Below, in pieces: positions 26,870 to 36,276 of a stretch of 64,000 nt of DNA. Position 1 is the stretch's first letter; every line of letters starts with the position of its first letter. The stretch lies in the NCBI GenBank assembly GCA_910586645.1, contig CAJUIS010000013.1, forward strand, positions 6,037 to 70,036, written 5' to 3'. A model generated the notes under the pieces. It searched no databases. It was not told where the DNA came from and was given only the letters and a program-made list of their open reading frames with translations. The position numbers and the translations under genes are program-made. This DNA is from an uncultured Lachnospiraceae bacterium (GTDB lineage Bacteria; Bacillota; Clostridia; Lachnospirales; Lachnospiraceae).

Positions 26870-27823
26870 GTGGCACAGGTAAACATAAGGAAAGTGGCGA
26901 TGATTGGATGCGGGTTTGTAGGCTCAGCATCGGCGTTCTGCCTGATGCAGAGCGGTCTGTTTTCAGAAATGGTATTGATTGACGCAGACAAAGAGCGCGC
27001 CGAAGGCGAGGCGCTTGATATTGGACACGGCGTTCCGTTTGCAAAGCAGATGAAAATTTATGCCGGGGACTACGACGACATTGCAGATGCGGCAATCATC
27101 ATTATTACTGCGGGGGCAAACCAGAAACCGGAAGAGACAAGGCTTGATCTGGTGCATAAGAATGTTGCGATTTTTAAAAGCATCATTCCGGAGATTGCAA
27201 AAAGAAACTGTCAGGGAGTTTTGCTCGTCGTGTCGAATCCGGTGGACATTTTAACGTATACGGCGCTGAAACTTTCCGGATTTACGGAAAACAGGGTCAT
27301 TGGTTCCGGCACGGTTTTAGATACGGCAAGACTGAAATGCGAGCTTGGCGAACACCTTTCGGTAGACAGCAGAAGCGTGCATGCATTTATTATCGGGGAA
27401 CATGGAGACAGCGAGATTGCCGCATTCAGCAGCGCCAATGTGTCAGGAATCGCATTGAGCGAGTTCTGTGAGCTGCGCGGGCATTATGCGCACGATGAGA
27501 ATTCCCAGCAGATTGCAGAACGCGTCAAAAACAGTGCTTATGACATTATTAAGAAAAAGCGGGCGACGTATTACGGCATTGCGATGGCGGTAAAACGTAT
27601 TTGTGAAGTCATTATCCGGGATGAGAAATCAATTCTTCCGGTATCGTCCATGATGCATGGGGCATACGGAATCGAAGATGTTGTGCTTAGTATGCCCGCA
27701 GTCGTTGGAAAGAACGGCGTGGAGAGCCAGGTGCCGATTCCCCTCAGCCAAGAGGAAATCGAAAAGCTGCGTCTTTCTGCAGAGACGTTAAAGAAGATTC
27801 TTTCGGATGTGGAATGGGAATAG
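26870..27823 (+). CDS. ldh: L-lactate dehydrogenase
   Basis: 317 aa. It reduces pyruvate to L-lactate with NADH, regenerating NAD+ in fermentation. The Rossmann start is IGCGFVGSASAF. The substrate loop reads NQKPEETRLDLV; Gln rather than Arg at the specificity position marks LDH rather than malate dehydrogenase. The catalytic His is H178 in GEHGDSE. The start is GTG 26870, 8 nt after AGGAGG (26856-26861). ATG 26865 is out of frame and stops after five codons. It sits after the amino acid transporter terminator. The following gene converges with a 3-bp gap. Confidence 0.93.
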   Translation: MAQVNIRKVAMIGCGFVGSASAFCLMQSGLFSEMVLIDADKERAEGEALDIGHGVPFAKQMKIYAGDYDDIADAAIIIITAGANQKPEETRLDLVHKNVAIFKSIIPEIAKRNCQGVLLVVSNPVDILTYTALKLSGFTENRVIGSGTVLDTARLKCELGEHLSVDSRSVHAFIIGEHGDSEIAAFSSANVSGIALSEFCELRGHYAHDENSQQIAERVKNSAYDIIKKKRATYYGIAMAVKRICEVIIRDEKSILPVSSMMHGAYGIEDVVLSMPAVVGKNGVESQVPIPLSQEEIEKLRLSAETLKKILSDVEWE

Positions 27824-27826
27824 GGA

Positions 27827-28921
27827 TCATTTTTCATCCAAAAGGCAGGACAAAAGGCGGTCATTGTCCTTCGGCATCATAAAGCAGAAGCGTATATATT
27901 TCTGATCCAGAAAAGGAAAGGTGGAACAGTCCCGGATCATAAGCCCTTTGCGGATAGTGCGGTCAAATAAGTCCTGTGAGGTGACATTTTTTTTGAGGAT
28001 TTTGGCAAGCAGGAAATTCGCGCTGGCAGGATAGGGTTTAAAATCCGGGCTTTTTTGCAGCATATTGTAGATTCGCGTCCGTTCAGCGGAAATCAGAGCT
28101 TTTGTTTTCCGGATGTAATCTTCGTCTGTAAACATCAGTTCTCCTGCAATGACGGCAAGGGAATTGATGGTCCAGGGATTTTTCCTTGTATTGATGGATT
28201 TGATCAGATCCCGGTTTCCGGTTACGGCATATCCAAGCCGGAGTCCGGGAGCTGCGAAAAACTTGGCGGTTCCCCGCAGGATAATAATGTTATTATAATA
28301 ATGCGTCAGAGGTATGGACGTAATTTCATCCATATTTTCGGCAAATTCCACATAAGTTTCATCTGCCATAACGAAAATATCGTGTTGTTTGCACACGTCT
28401 AAAATCTGCCGCATCTGGGTTCTTGTAATGGCGGAAGAGGTGGGGTTGTTTGGGTTGCAGATAACAAGAAGGTCGATGCTTTCATTCAGGCGTTCCATAA
28501 AATCGGAAAGATCCAGACGGAAATCATCTTTTTCTTTCAGCGGATAGTAGTGAGCCGTTCCGCCGCCCAGAAAAATTTCGCGTTCGTATTCGGAATAGGT
28601 AGGGCCTAAAATCAGGGCTTTTTTTGGATGCTCGATTTGAATGAACAGGGAAATCAGCTCGGTGGAGCCGTTGCCTACGATGATATTTTCGATATCGGAA
28701 TGGACATAATCCGCGATACAGCGGCGGAGAGAAGCATACTCCCTGTCCGGATAGGCCGTTATGGCGTCAAGATGCGCAGACAGGGTTTTTCTCATGCCGG
28801 GGGAAATGCCAAGTGGGTTGACATTGGCCGAAAAGCTGATGATGTCTTCTTTTCTGATGCCGTAACTTTGTTCGATTTGTTCGAGATCGCTGCCGTGGAA
28901 ATGATCTTTATGTTTTAACAT
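27827..28921 (-). CDS. CobD/HisC-like PLP-dependent aminotransferase or decarboxylase
   Basis: 364 aa from the minus-strand ATG at 28921, chosen because GGAGGT (28936-28931) sits 9 nt upstream; an earlier start at 28960 lacks a site. It is a fold-type I PLP enzyme. Visible blocks are ISFSANVNPLG (about 28-38), VGNGSTELI, ICNPNNPTS, the ADETYVEF Asp and Schiff-base Lys in RGTAKFFAAPGLRLGY. The FSANVNPLG start and AKFFAAPGLRLGY are closer to L-threonine-phosphate decarboxylase (CobD) than to typical HisC. No cobalamin or histidine genes are nearby, so the substrate is undecided. Confidence 0.8.
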   Translation of the reverse strand: MLKHKDHFHGSDLEQIEQSYGIRKEDIISFSANVNPLGISPGMRKTLSAHLDAITAYPDREYASLRRCIADYVHSDIENIIVGNGSTELISLFIQIEHPKKALILGPTYSEYEREIFLGGGTAHYYPLKEKDDFRLDLSDFMERLNESIDLLVICNPNNPTSSAITRTQMRQILDVCKQHDIFVMADETYVEFAENMDEITSIPLTHYYNNIIILRGTAKFFAAPGLRLGYAVTGNRDLIKSINTRKNPWTINSLAVIAGELMFTDEDYIRKTKALISAERTRIYNMLQKSPDFKPYPASANFLLAKILKKNVTSQDLFDRTIRKGLMIRDCSTFPFLDQKYIRFCFMMPKDNDRLLSCLLDEK

Positions 28922-29023
28922 TATGCTGATACCTCCGGTTGAATTTGTAAGACAGATCATATATAATTATCTGTAATTATAAACGTTTTAAATAAAAATG
29001 CAACAGAGAAGTGGGGAGACAGT

Positions 29024-32000
29024 GTGCATAAGCGGATAAAAGAACTTGCAGAAGGCAAAGTGGAACGCAAAAGCCCTGCCGCAGAGTTTTCCGTCAGCCG
29101 GATTGAGATAGAAACTGCGGAGGGGAAGGACTTTAAAGGAGAGATTAAAGTTACAGGAAAAGACAAAACTGCCGTGCGCGGAATTGTATATTCTTCCAAT
29201 CCAAGGATGGAATGCCTGACAGAGGGATTTGACGGAGAAGAGGTCTGCATTTCGTATAAATTTCATGGCGCCGGGCTTGTCTGTGGAGATGTGGAGACAG
29301 GGGAGTTTGTCTTTGTCTGTATGCAAAGAGAGTATACCGTTCCTTTTACGGTGACTGTGGGAAAGGCGTATGCCGGGACGATGCCGGAACGGATTCAGAC
29401 GCTTTCGGATTTTGCGGGACTGGCGCAGAGAAACTGGAAAGAGGCCGGGAAATTATTTTATTCTCCGGATTTTTCCGGCATCTTAAAGCATTCCAGTGAA
29501 AAAGAAAGGCTGTTACATAAGGGGCTTGCAAAAGGGGTCAAAACAGACAGGAATCTGGAAGAATTTCTTCTGGCATGCCGTTTGAAAGAGGCGGTCTTTG
29601 TGGAGATTGAACAGAAAGAATACGTTTTTTTTGGAGTGAAAGAGAAAATTTTCCAGGAAGCCGCAGTTACAAAGAATACCTGGGGCTACGTAGAAATTCA
29701 TGTTTTCACCGACGCGGATTTTATCATTCCGAAGAAGCGATGGCTTTTGCAGGAAGATTTTCTTGGAAGCAGGGCGGATTTTGGTTTTTATCTGGATCCA
29801 AAGAAAATGCATGCGGGTAAAAATTTTGGCCGCCTGATTTTAAAAAGCGTGCATCAGGAAATTTCGGTTTCTGTCTGCGCTGTGTCATGGGAACGGGAAG
29901 AAGCGCGCAGTCCGGCGTACAGAGAGATTCAGAAGCGTCACGTAGAGCTGATGCAGATCTATGCCGATTACCGCCTGCGGAAAATCGTAACCGGAAGGTG
30001 GGCGTCGCTGTCCTGTAAAATACTGGATGAATTGACGGCTTTTGAACCGAAGAACGCATGGTACCGGCTGTTAAAGGCCCAGACGCTTTGGACAAACGGG
30101 CAAAAACAGGAAGCGGAATGGATTTTAGACGAATTTAAGAGAAAGTTCAGAGACAGGAGGAGTCCCGTGTGGGGGTATTATATGTATATCTGCACACTGA
30201 TGGAACGGGAAGAGCTTTATATCAGCCGTCTGACGGATGAGATAGAGCAGATTTATCTGGAATGCCAGGAAAATCTTTTGCTGTTTTGGTGCCTTTTGTT
30301 TCTGCGCAAGGATTATGAAAACAGTTATCAGAAGCTAAAAGCCCTGGAACGGCGGATTATGGAAGGGGCGGACAGTCCGCTTCTCTATGTGGAAGCGTAT
30401 GAATTGTTTGCGGAGGAACCCTATCTGATAAGGCAGATTGGAGAGTTTGAGATAAAGATTCTAAACTGGGCCAGGAAGCGGAAAATGCTGACAAAGGCGA
30501 TTGTGGATCAGGTGATATCCGTGTTTCCGGAACGGCTTTTTTATCGGAAGACGGTTCTTTTGCTGCTGAAGGAATGTTACCATCTGATGGACTGTGCAAA
30601 GACCCTGCTCTATGAAAAACCCGGGGAGAAATGTCTGACAGATGAGAAAAGCGTATTGTCCGTTATCTGCGGGTATCTGATCCGGAACCAGAAATGGGGA
30701 GAAGATTTTTTTGAGTGGTATGCGCTTGGCGTGGAAAAGAAGCTGCGCATTACCGGTCTGTATGAGGCGTATCTGATGTCGATGGACGCAAAAAGCGTAC
30801 AGGAAGTGCCGCAGATTATACAGATGTATTTTAAATACAACAATCAGTTAGGAAACAGGCAGAAGGCTGTTTTATATGTAAATATGATTGCGGCAAAGGA
30901 GCGGCAGCCGGAGGCTTTCCGCCAGAATTATCCTGCGATGGAGAAGTTTGCATATGAACAGATGGAGCGCGGACGCATTGACGATAACCTGGCCGTGATT
31001 TACAAGGAAGTTCTTTCCTGCGGCATTTATTCCAAGCAGGTATCAGACGCTCTTTCCGGCGTGGTGTTTATGCACAGGCTGACCTGTTCCTGGACGGGAG
31101 CGCTTCGTGTTGTGGTCTGCCAGAAACAGACGGCAGGCCAGACAGTAGTTCCGCTTATCGATCAGGCGGCGTATTTTCCTCTGTATTCCAATGATTACAG
31201 CATATTGATTGAAGACCGCCAGGGAAACCGCTACAGCGGCAGCGTGGATTACCAGTTGGAAAAGCTGATGTATCCGGGCAGGTATTTAAAAACCTGCATG
31301 AAATATTCACCGGAAAAACTTCCCTATCTTTTTTACTATTTTTCAGAACGGACGGGCCAAAAGCTTTTTACGGAGAAAGATCTGGCATATATTCAGACGC
31401 TGATAGCAAGTGGGGAAACAGACGTTTCCTATAAGGCCAGACTGTTTCCAAAGATGTTTTCCCTTATGAATGAGTTTGGAAGGACAGAGGAGATGCAGCG
31501 GTCGCTTTTAAAGATGGATCCTGGTCTTTTAACGCAGGAAGAACGATGCTTTATTCTGAAAATCTGTATGGAAAACCGTCTTTATGACGTCGTTTACCAA
31601 ATTGCAAAAGAGTATGGTTTTGGAAAAATTGCAGCGGAAATGAAAGTGCCGTTTTTAGATGACCGGATACGGAAACTGGATTTTGCAGAGGATAAGACGC
31701 TGCTGCTGTTTTGCATGGATACGTTTCTGGAAGGCAAATACAATGATGCGATGCTTGCGTATCTTTGCAGGTTTTATGCCGGGCCGGTAAAGCTTATGGA
31801 AAAAGTTTTTTTTAGCGCGCAGGAATTTGGCGTCTGTACGAAGGAAATTGCAGGCAGGATTTTAGTCCAGATGCTTTATACGGAAGAATGCCCGGATTGT
31901 GCAGACGATGTTTACAGAAGCTATAAAGACGGCGGAATCCGCAGGCTGAAAGAAGCTTATCTGACATTTTTTTCTTACTGCAGCTTAGAGGAAGAAAGAC

Positions 32001-32605
32001 GTATCCCGGAACATTTCTTTGACGATTTGCGGGAGTGGCATCTGGACGGAAGGGAAATGAACGGAACTTGCGCGCTTGCCCTGTTAAGACACTATACGAA
32101 GAATCCGTCTTTGATGCGGCGGGAGGAATCCCTGGTAAAGCCTCTGCTTGAAAAATATCTCTTTCAGGGGATGTATTTTGCATTTTACCGGAAGTTAAGC
32201 CGGGAGCTTTTGAAAAAATACCAGCTTTTCGATAAATATTATGTGGAATACAGGACAAGAAAGGACAGCCGGGTATGGATCCGCTGCGCAGGGCGGAAAG
32301 AAGAGGTTTTGGAAGAGATGCCAGAAGTCTGCGAGGGATTTTTTGTGAAAAAGATGATTTTATTTTTTGGGGAGGAAATCCGGTATTCTGTTTTGGAAGA
32401 GACGGACGGAAAAATAGAAACGGTGCAAAGCGGCTCTTTGCGGTGCGAGTTTCAGAGAGATACGGAAAAAAAGGACCGCTATGAAAGGCTGAATGAAATG
32501 CTTGCGCTGCAGGAAGAAGGGGCCGGGGAAGAGCTTTTTAAAAAGATGGCGGAATATGAACAGTTGGATCGCATGACAAATGAAATGTTTACAATAATCA
32601 GGTAA
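29024..32605 (+). CDS. giant DUF5717-like protein, beta domains plus helical solenoid
   Basis: 1193 aa, starting at GTG 29024 with GGGGAG upstream. There is no signal peptide or clear TM, so it is probably cytoplasmic. It appears to match the uncharacterised Lachnospiraceae family DUF5717 (recall). Residues about 1-115 are an Ig-like beta domain ending REYTVPFTVTV, and another beta-rich part covers about 190-295. From about 300 to 675 helices repeat in a TPR/solenoid-like way (AWYRLLKAQTLWTNGQKQEAEWILDEF split over one repeat). Another beta patch lies at about 679-755, more helices to about 1070, and a final beta domain at about 1072-1150. It reads as a scaffold. Three further genes follow with 15-, 29- and 14-bp gaps, implying joint function. 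Confidence 0.72.
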   Translation: MHKRIKELAEGKVERKSPAAEFSVSRIEIETAEGKDFKGEIKVTGKDKTAVRGIVYSSNPRMECLTEGFDGEEVCISYKFHGAGLVCGDVETGEFVFVCMQREYTVPFTVTVGKAYAGTMPERIQTLSDFAGLAQRNWKEAGKLFYSPDFSGILKHSSEKERLLHKGLAKGVKTDRNLEEFLLACRLKEAVFVEIEQKEYVFFGVKEKIFQEAAVTKNTWGYVEIHVFTDADFIIPKKRWLLQEDFLGSRADFGFYLDPKKMHAGKNFGRLILKSVHQEISVSVCAVSWEREEARSPAYREIQKRHVELMQIYADYRLRKIVTGRWASLSCKILDELTAFEPKNAWYRLLKAQTLWTNGQKQEAEWILDEFKRKFRDRRSPVWGYYMYICTLMEREELYISRLTDEIEQIYLECQENLLLFWCLLFLRKDYENSYQKLKALERRIMEGADSPLLYVEAYELFAEEPYLIRQIGEFEIKILNWARKRKMLTKAIVDQVISVFPERLFYRKTVLLLLKECYHLMDCAKTLLYEKPGEKCLTDEKSVLSVICGYLIRNQKWGEDFFEWYALGVEKKLRITGLYEAYLMSMDAKSVQEVPQIIQMYFKYNNQLGNRQKAVLYVNMIAAKERQPEAFRQNYPAMEKFAYEQMERGRIDDNLAVIYKEVLSCGIYSKQVSDALSGVVFMHRLTCSWTGALRVVVCQKQTAGQTVVPLIDQAAYFPLYSNDYSILIEDRQGNRYSGSVDYQLEKLMYPGRYLKTCMKYSPEKLPYLFYYFSERTGQKLFTEKDLAYIQTLIASGETDVSYKARLFPKMFSLMNEFGRTEEMQRSLLKMDPGLLTQEERCFILKICMENRLYDVVYQIAKEYGFGKIAAEMKVPFLDDRIRKLDFAEDKTLLLFCMDTFLEGKYNDAMLAYLCRFYAGPVKLMEKVFFSAQEFGVCTKEIAGRILVQMLYTEECPDCADDVYRSYKDGGIRRLKEAYLTFFSYCSLEEERRIPEHFFDDLREWHLDGREMNGTCALALLRHYTKNPSLMRREESLVKPLLEKYLFQGMYFAFYRKLSRELLKKYQLFDKYYVEYRTRKDSRVWIRCAGRKEEVLEEMPEVCEGFFVKKMILFFGEEIRYSVLEETDGKIETVQSGSLRCEFQRDTEKKDRYERLNEMLALQEEGAGEELFKKMAEYEQLDRMTNEMFTIIR

Positions 32606-32620
32606 ACCGGAGACAACAGT

Positions 32621-33841
32621 ATGGCAGAGAGGTATGTTGGAATAGATTTAAACGATAAGTATGCGATGATCAGTTATTATACGGAAGGAATGTCAGAGCC
32701 AGGGACATTTAGCATGGTGACGGGAAACGAGGTGTATCAGATTCCGGTCTGCATTTCCAAAGGAAAAGAAACATCGCAGTGGATTTATGGGGAAGAGGCC
32801 AGACGGAGGGCAAAAGAAGATAAGTCGTTATGCATTGACGGACTGTTAAAAAAGGCTCTTGCAGATGATACGGCAGAGCTTTCCGGAACGGTTTACGATG
32901 TAAAAGAGCTTTTATTTCTTTTCTTAAAGAAACTTTTAAGCTTTCCGCCGCAGAGCGGCGGGCTTTGGCCGGATAAGCTTGTGATTGTGACAGAGAGCAT
33001 GAATTTAGAATGCCGAAAGCTTTTCCGCCAGTTCGCAAAATGGGCGGATATTGCAAAAGACAGGATTATGCTGCTTGATTACAGGGAGAGCTTTTATTAT
33101 TATGCTTTAAACCAGGAGCCGGAACTTTGCCGGAATGACATTGCGCTCTATTATTATACGACGGGAAAGCTTTTGTTTTGGCGTCTTAAATCTGACAGGC
33201 AGACCGTTCCTCAGGTAGTGACAATAGAAGAGAAGCGTTATGAAGCAATGTTGAGGGAAAAGGATGAGGAATTTACGGAGATTGTGGAAGCTTCGTTTTC
33301 CAAAAAACGGATTTCCTGCGTTTACCTGATAGGGGACGGGTTTGACGGCGGATGGATGAAAAAGTCTCTTTCTGCCGTCTGCCGCGGCAGGAGGGCGTTT
33401 ATGGGAAAAAATCTTTTCAGCAAAGGAGCCTGTTACGGAGCGGCGGTAAAAACAGGAAAGAAAAACTGGCCGTATGTGTATATGGGAGACAATGAGCTGA
33501 AAGTAAATGTCAGCCTTAAAGTGGAAAATCACGGGAAAGATGAATTTGTGACGTTGGTGACTGCCGGGGAAAACTGGTATGAGGCAGGCAGGGAGTGTGA
33601 AGTCATTTTAAACGGAAGCCCTTCGGTAGATTTCTGGTTTCAGGAGCCAAGAAGCAGCGAAGCGGCAGTGCATTCTGTGGAGCTTTCCGGATTACCGGAA
33701 CAAAAAGACAGGACGGTTCGCCTTCGAATTGCCGCAAAGCCTGCGGCGCCGGATAAGATTTTGTTTCGCATTACAGACATGGGATTTGGAGAGATTTTCA
33801 AAGCGTCAGAGAAAGTCTGGGAATATGAGATTTTGGTTTGA
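32621..33841 (+). CDS. degenerate Hsp70/actin-like protein (DUF5716-like)
   Basis: 406 aa. The N-terminal strand YVGIDLNDKYAMISYY (about 5-20) looks like the phosphate-1 loop of Hsp70/actin ATPases (GIDLGTTNS), but the second Gly is Asn. Next come GEEARRRA (57-64), VIVTESMN (121-128) and LLDYRESFYYYAL (151-163), each in the place of a Hsp70 landmark. Later blocks CVYLIGDGFDGGW (233-245) and FSKGACYGAAVKTG (266-279) match the adenosine region. The phosphate-2 loop, normally D.GGGT, is replaced near 173-188 by NDIALYYYTTGKLLFWRL. Residues about 285-406 are beta-rich, like a substrate-binding domain. A nucleotide-binding but perhaps non-hydrolysing partner is inferred. It resembles DUF5716 (recall) and follows the 1193-aa gene by 15 bp. 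Confidence 0.7.
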   Translation: MAERYVGIDLNDKYAMISYYTEGMSEPGTFSMVTGNEVYQIPVCISKGKETSQWIYGEEARRRAKEDKSLCIDGLLKKALADDTAELSGTVYDVKELLFLFLKKLLSFPPQSGGLWPDKLVIVTESMNLECRKLFRQFAKWADIAKDRIMLLDYRESFYYYALNQEPELCRNDIALYYYTTGKLLFWRLKSDRQTVPQVVTIEEKRYEAMLREKDEEFTEIVEASFSKKRISCVYLIGDGFDGGWMKKSLSAVCRGRRAFMGKNLFSKGACYGAAVKTGKKNWPYVYMGDNELKVNVSLKVENHGKDEFVTLVTAGENWYEAGRECEVILNGSPSVDFWFQEPRSSEAAVHSVELSGLPEQKDRTVRLRIAAKPAAPDKILFRITDMGFGEIFKASEKVWEYEILV

Positions 33842-33870
33842 CCGGAAAATTTGAGCTTTAGGAGGAAAGA

Positions 33871-34560
33871 ATGGGAAAATTGCTCTTATGCAGCCACAGC
33901 CTTGCTTCTGTGCCTTACTATATTGAAAATATGGCATTGAATATATATTCGCTGGAAGAAATGTGCTGTTACCTGAAACAGAATATTGATTTAATTGAGC
34001 CTTCCTTTATGGACGGGGAGCTTATTTTGTGGATAGAGACGGAATTAAAGCTTCCGGCGCTTGCAAAAAAGCTTGAGAAGAGAAAGAGGGAGGGCTGCAG
34101 CCTTGGGGAATTTGTGGCGGTTTTGGCATCGGGCTGCAGTTACTGCAAAGAAGAAGAAATACGGGATATGCAAAAGACGCTGGCTGATTTTGAGGATAAG
34201 AGTGAACTGGAATGCAGAAAAATCCGGACAGACCGCCTGCTTCAAAAAAAGCGGTATGGGGCCGCTGTTGCAGAATACCGGAAACTTCTGGCGCTTTGCG
34301 GCGCAGACAGTATCCTTGCGGGAAATATTTATCATAACTTGGGAACGGCATATGCAGGGCTTTTTCTTTTTGAAGAAGCGGCGGATTGTTATGGAAAGGC
34401 ATTTGAGAGAAATAAAAATCCTGTTTCTGACAGCCAGAAAAAGATGGCGCTTGAGCTTTCCATGGAAATCAGGCCTTCCGCAGAACAGGAGCGTCTGGAT
34501 GGGCCGCCGCAGGAAACGCTTTGGCAGTGGAAAGAGACATATTTGCGGAACTGTAAATAA
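33871..34560 (+). CDS. TPR-like protein of the 29-36 kb operon
   Basis: 229 aa, no signal peptide or TM. I do not recognise a named family. The N-terminal 110 residues are helical and contain several cysteines (MCCY, SGCSYC). Two TPR-like helix pairs lie at about 117-148 and 150-183, the second with a good TPR pattern: GNIYHNLGTAYAGLFLFEEAADCY. The C-terminal tail is charged. The start follows AGGAGGAAAG. It sits between the Hsp70-like gene and the two-TM coiled-coil gene with 29- and 14-bp gaps. A co-chaperone-like adaptor role is conceivable from TPR next to Hsp70-like protein, but that is speculative. Confidence 0.65.
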   Translation: MGKLLLCSHSLASVPYYIENMALNIYSLEEMCCYLKQNIDLIEPSFMDGELILWIETELKLPALAKKLEKRKREGCSLGEFVAVLASGCSYCKEEEIRDMQKTLADFEDKSELECRKIRTDRLLQKKRYGAAVAEYRKLLALCGADSILAGNIYHNLGTAYAGLFLFEEAADCYGKAFERNKNPVSDSQKKMALELSMEIRPSAEQERLDGPPQETLWQWKETYLRNCK

Positions 34561-34574
34561 GAGAGGTTTAGAAT

Positions 34575-35747
34575 ATGGGATTTTTTAAGAGAAAGAAGCA
34601 GAAAAGACAGGAGGAAGAAAGAATCCGGAAGGAAAACCTGATTGCCGGAGTGGAAGGAGTGTTGGAAGACGCTTTTGATAAGAAAAAAGTCCAGAGCTAC
34701 ATTATGAACTGCTGCGAACAGATGGCAGAGGCAAATAAAGAGCTGGAGGAAGAACAGGCTGAATACCGGATTATTACGGAATATCTCAATGATATTCAGA
34801 CAATTGAGAATCTGCCGGATGAAGAGATGGGAGAAGTCCGCGGCGCGGCGGAGAGCGTGCAGAGTTTAAACCGCCAGAGAGACGAATATCAAAATTCAGA
34901 GAAAAAGATTTCAGACGTGCAGTTTGTACAGATACAGCAGGAAGAAGAAAAGATTCCGGACGCAATCAACCGCCTTAAGTCGAATGAAGCTTATCAGAAT
35001 AAAGTAAAAAAGGATATGAATTATCTGGAAGGAGAAAAGACAGAGTGGTATTACAATAAATATGATTTGCTTCATCAGCAGAAAATTTTAAAAAACGCTT
35101 CCTTCGTTCTGCTTGGGCTGGTTATTATAAGCATGGCGGTCATTCTCGTACTGCAGATAGGATTCCGGGAAGATACGGCGTATGCCTGGATTTCGGTTAT
35201 TTTTATTGCCGCAGTGTGCGGGTTCGGCATATATTTTAAAATGGCATATAATGAGACGGAAATCAGGCGGTCAGAAGTGAATATGAATCATGCGATTGTG
35301 CTTTTAAACAAAGTTAAGTTTAAATATGTCAGCGTAACGAATGCGGTGGACTATGCCAGAGAAAAGTACCATGTCAAAAATGCATATGAATTTAATTATC
35401 TCTGGGAACAGTATTTGAATGAGGTTAAAGAACGGGAAAAGTTCCGGCAGGCCAATGAAGATCTGCAGTATTTCAGCAAAAAGCTGATACGGATTTTAAA
35501 CGGCTACCGGCTGTATGACGCAGGCGTCTGGGTGAACCAGGCATCTGCCCTTGTAGACAAAAAAGAAATGGTGGAAGTAAAGCACAATCTGATTGTACGC
35601 AGGCAGAAACTGCGTTCCCAGATTGAATATAATGTAGAAAATATAAAAAACCGGCGGCGGGAAGTGGATGAAATCCTGGTCAAAGAAAAAATAGATACGC
35701 CCCAGATTCGTCAGATTATCCGGTCGATTGATAAAAATATCGGTTAG
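34575..35747 (+). CDS. two-TM coiled-coil membrane protein of the 29-36 kb operon
   Basis: 390 aa. The N-terminus is very basic (GFFKRKKQKR) and is followed by a long helical, Glu/Gln-rich coiled-coil region to about residue 170. Two hydrophobic helices lie at about 174-195 and 202-222, separated by a short charged turn (FREDTAY), forming a hairpin in the membrane. A second coiled coil runs from about 225 to 390. Both coiled coils would be on the same side, presumably cytoplasmic given the basic N-terminus. I know no function. As last gene of the run it may anchor the preceding three soluble proteins to the membrane (inference). Confidence 0.68.
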   Translation: MGFFKRKKQKRQEEERIRKENLIAGVEGVLEDAFDKKKVQSYIMNCCEQMAEANKELEEEQAEYRIITEYLNDIQTIENLPDEEMGEVRGAAESVQSLNRQRDEYQNSEKKISDVQFVQIQQEEEKIPDAINRLKSNEAYQNKVKKDMNYLEGEKTEWYYNKYDLLHQQKILKNASFVLLGLVIISMAVILVLQIGFREDTAYAWISVIFIAAVCGFGIYFKMAYNETEIRRSEVNMNHAIVLLNKVKFKYVSVTNAVDYAREKYHVKNAYEFNYLWEQYLNEVKEREKFRQANEDLQYFSKKLIRILNGYRLYDAGVWVNQASALVDKKEMVEVKHNLIVRRQKLRSQIEYNVENIKNRRREVDEILVKEKIDTPQIRQIIRSIDKNIG

Positions 35748-35759
35748 AAAGCAGGGAAA

Positions 35760-36221
35760 ATGAATAAGAGTGAAAAAGCAAGAGAACTGTTTATGGAAGG
35801 ATACAACTGCGCGCAGGCCATAGCTGGCGCTTATGCGGAAGAAATGGGTATGGAGTTTGATACAGCCGTAAAGATGGTATCTTCTTTTGGAGCGGGAATG
35901 GGCAGGCTGCGTGAGGTCTGCGGAGCGGTGAGCGGAATGCTTTTTGTGGCGGGAGCGCTGTATGGATACAACGATCCCAAAGATTTATCTGCAAAAAAAG
36001 AACATTATGAAAGAGTCCAGTTTCTGGCCGGGCAGTTTAAGGCGGAGGCAGGAAGCATTATCTGCAGGGAACTGCTGGGAGCGGAGGGGAAAGATACAAG
36101 CCCTTCTCCACAGGAAAGGACAGAGGAATATTATAAAAAAAGATCCTGCCCGGATAAAGTCGCCCTTGCTGCAGACATAATGGAAAAATATATGCGGAAC
36201 GAGTATATAAACAGCTTGTAA
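35760..36221 (+). CDS. C_GCAxxG_C_C family redox protein
   Basis: 153 aa. The conserved-cysteine pattern is visible: YNCAQAI (C about 17), EVCGAVSGM (C about 53), then SIICRELL and RSCPDKV. This defines the C_GCAxxG_C_C family of small anaerobe proteins, thought to be redox active or metal-binding and often placed near oxidoreductases. It lacks a signal peptide. It starts 12 bp after the two-TM coiled-coil gene and could be the fifth gene of that operon, although families of this type occur in many contexts. Biochemical function is not established. Confidence 0.82.
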   Translation: MNKSEKARELFMEGYNCAQAIAGAYAEEMGMEFDTAVKMVSSFGAGMGRLREVCGAVSGMLFVAGALYGYNDPKDLSAKKEHYERVQFLAGQFKAEAGSIICRELLGAEGKDTSPSPQERTEEYYKKRSCPDKVALAADIMEKYMRNEYINSL

Positions 36222-36276
36222 TTTAAAGGAATTAGTGGTATGGTATTTTCTGAATGTAAAAGGAGGAGATAAACAT

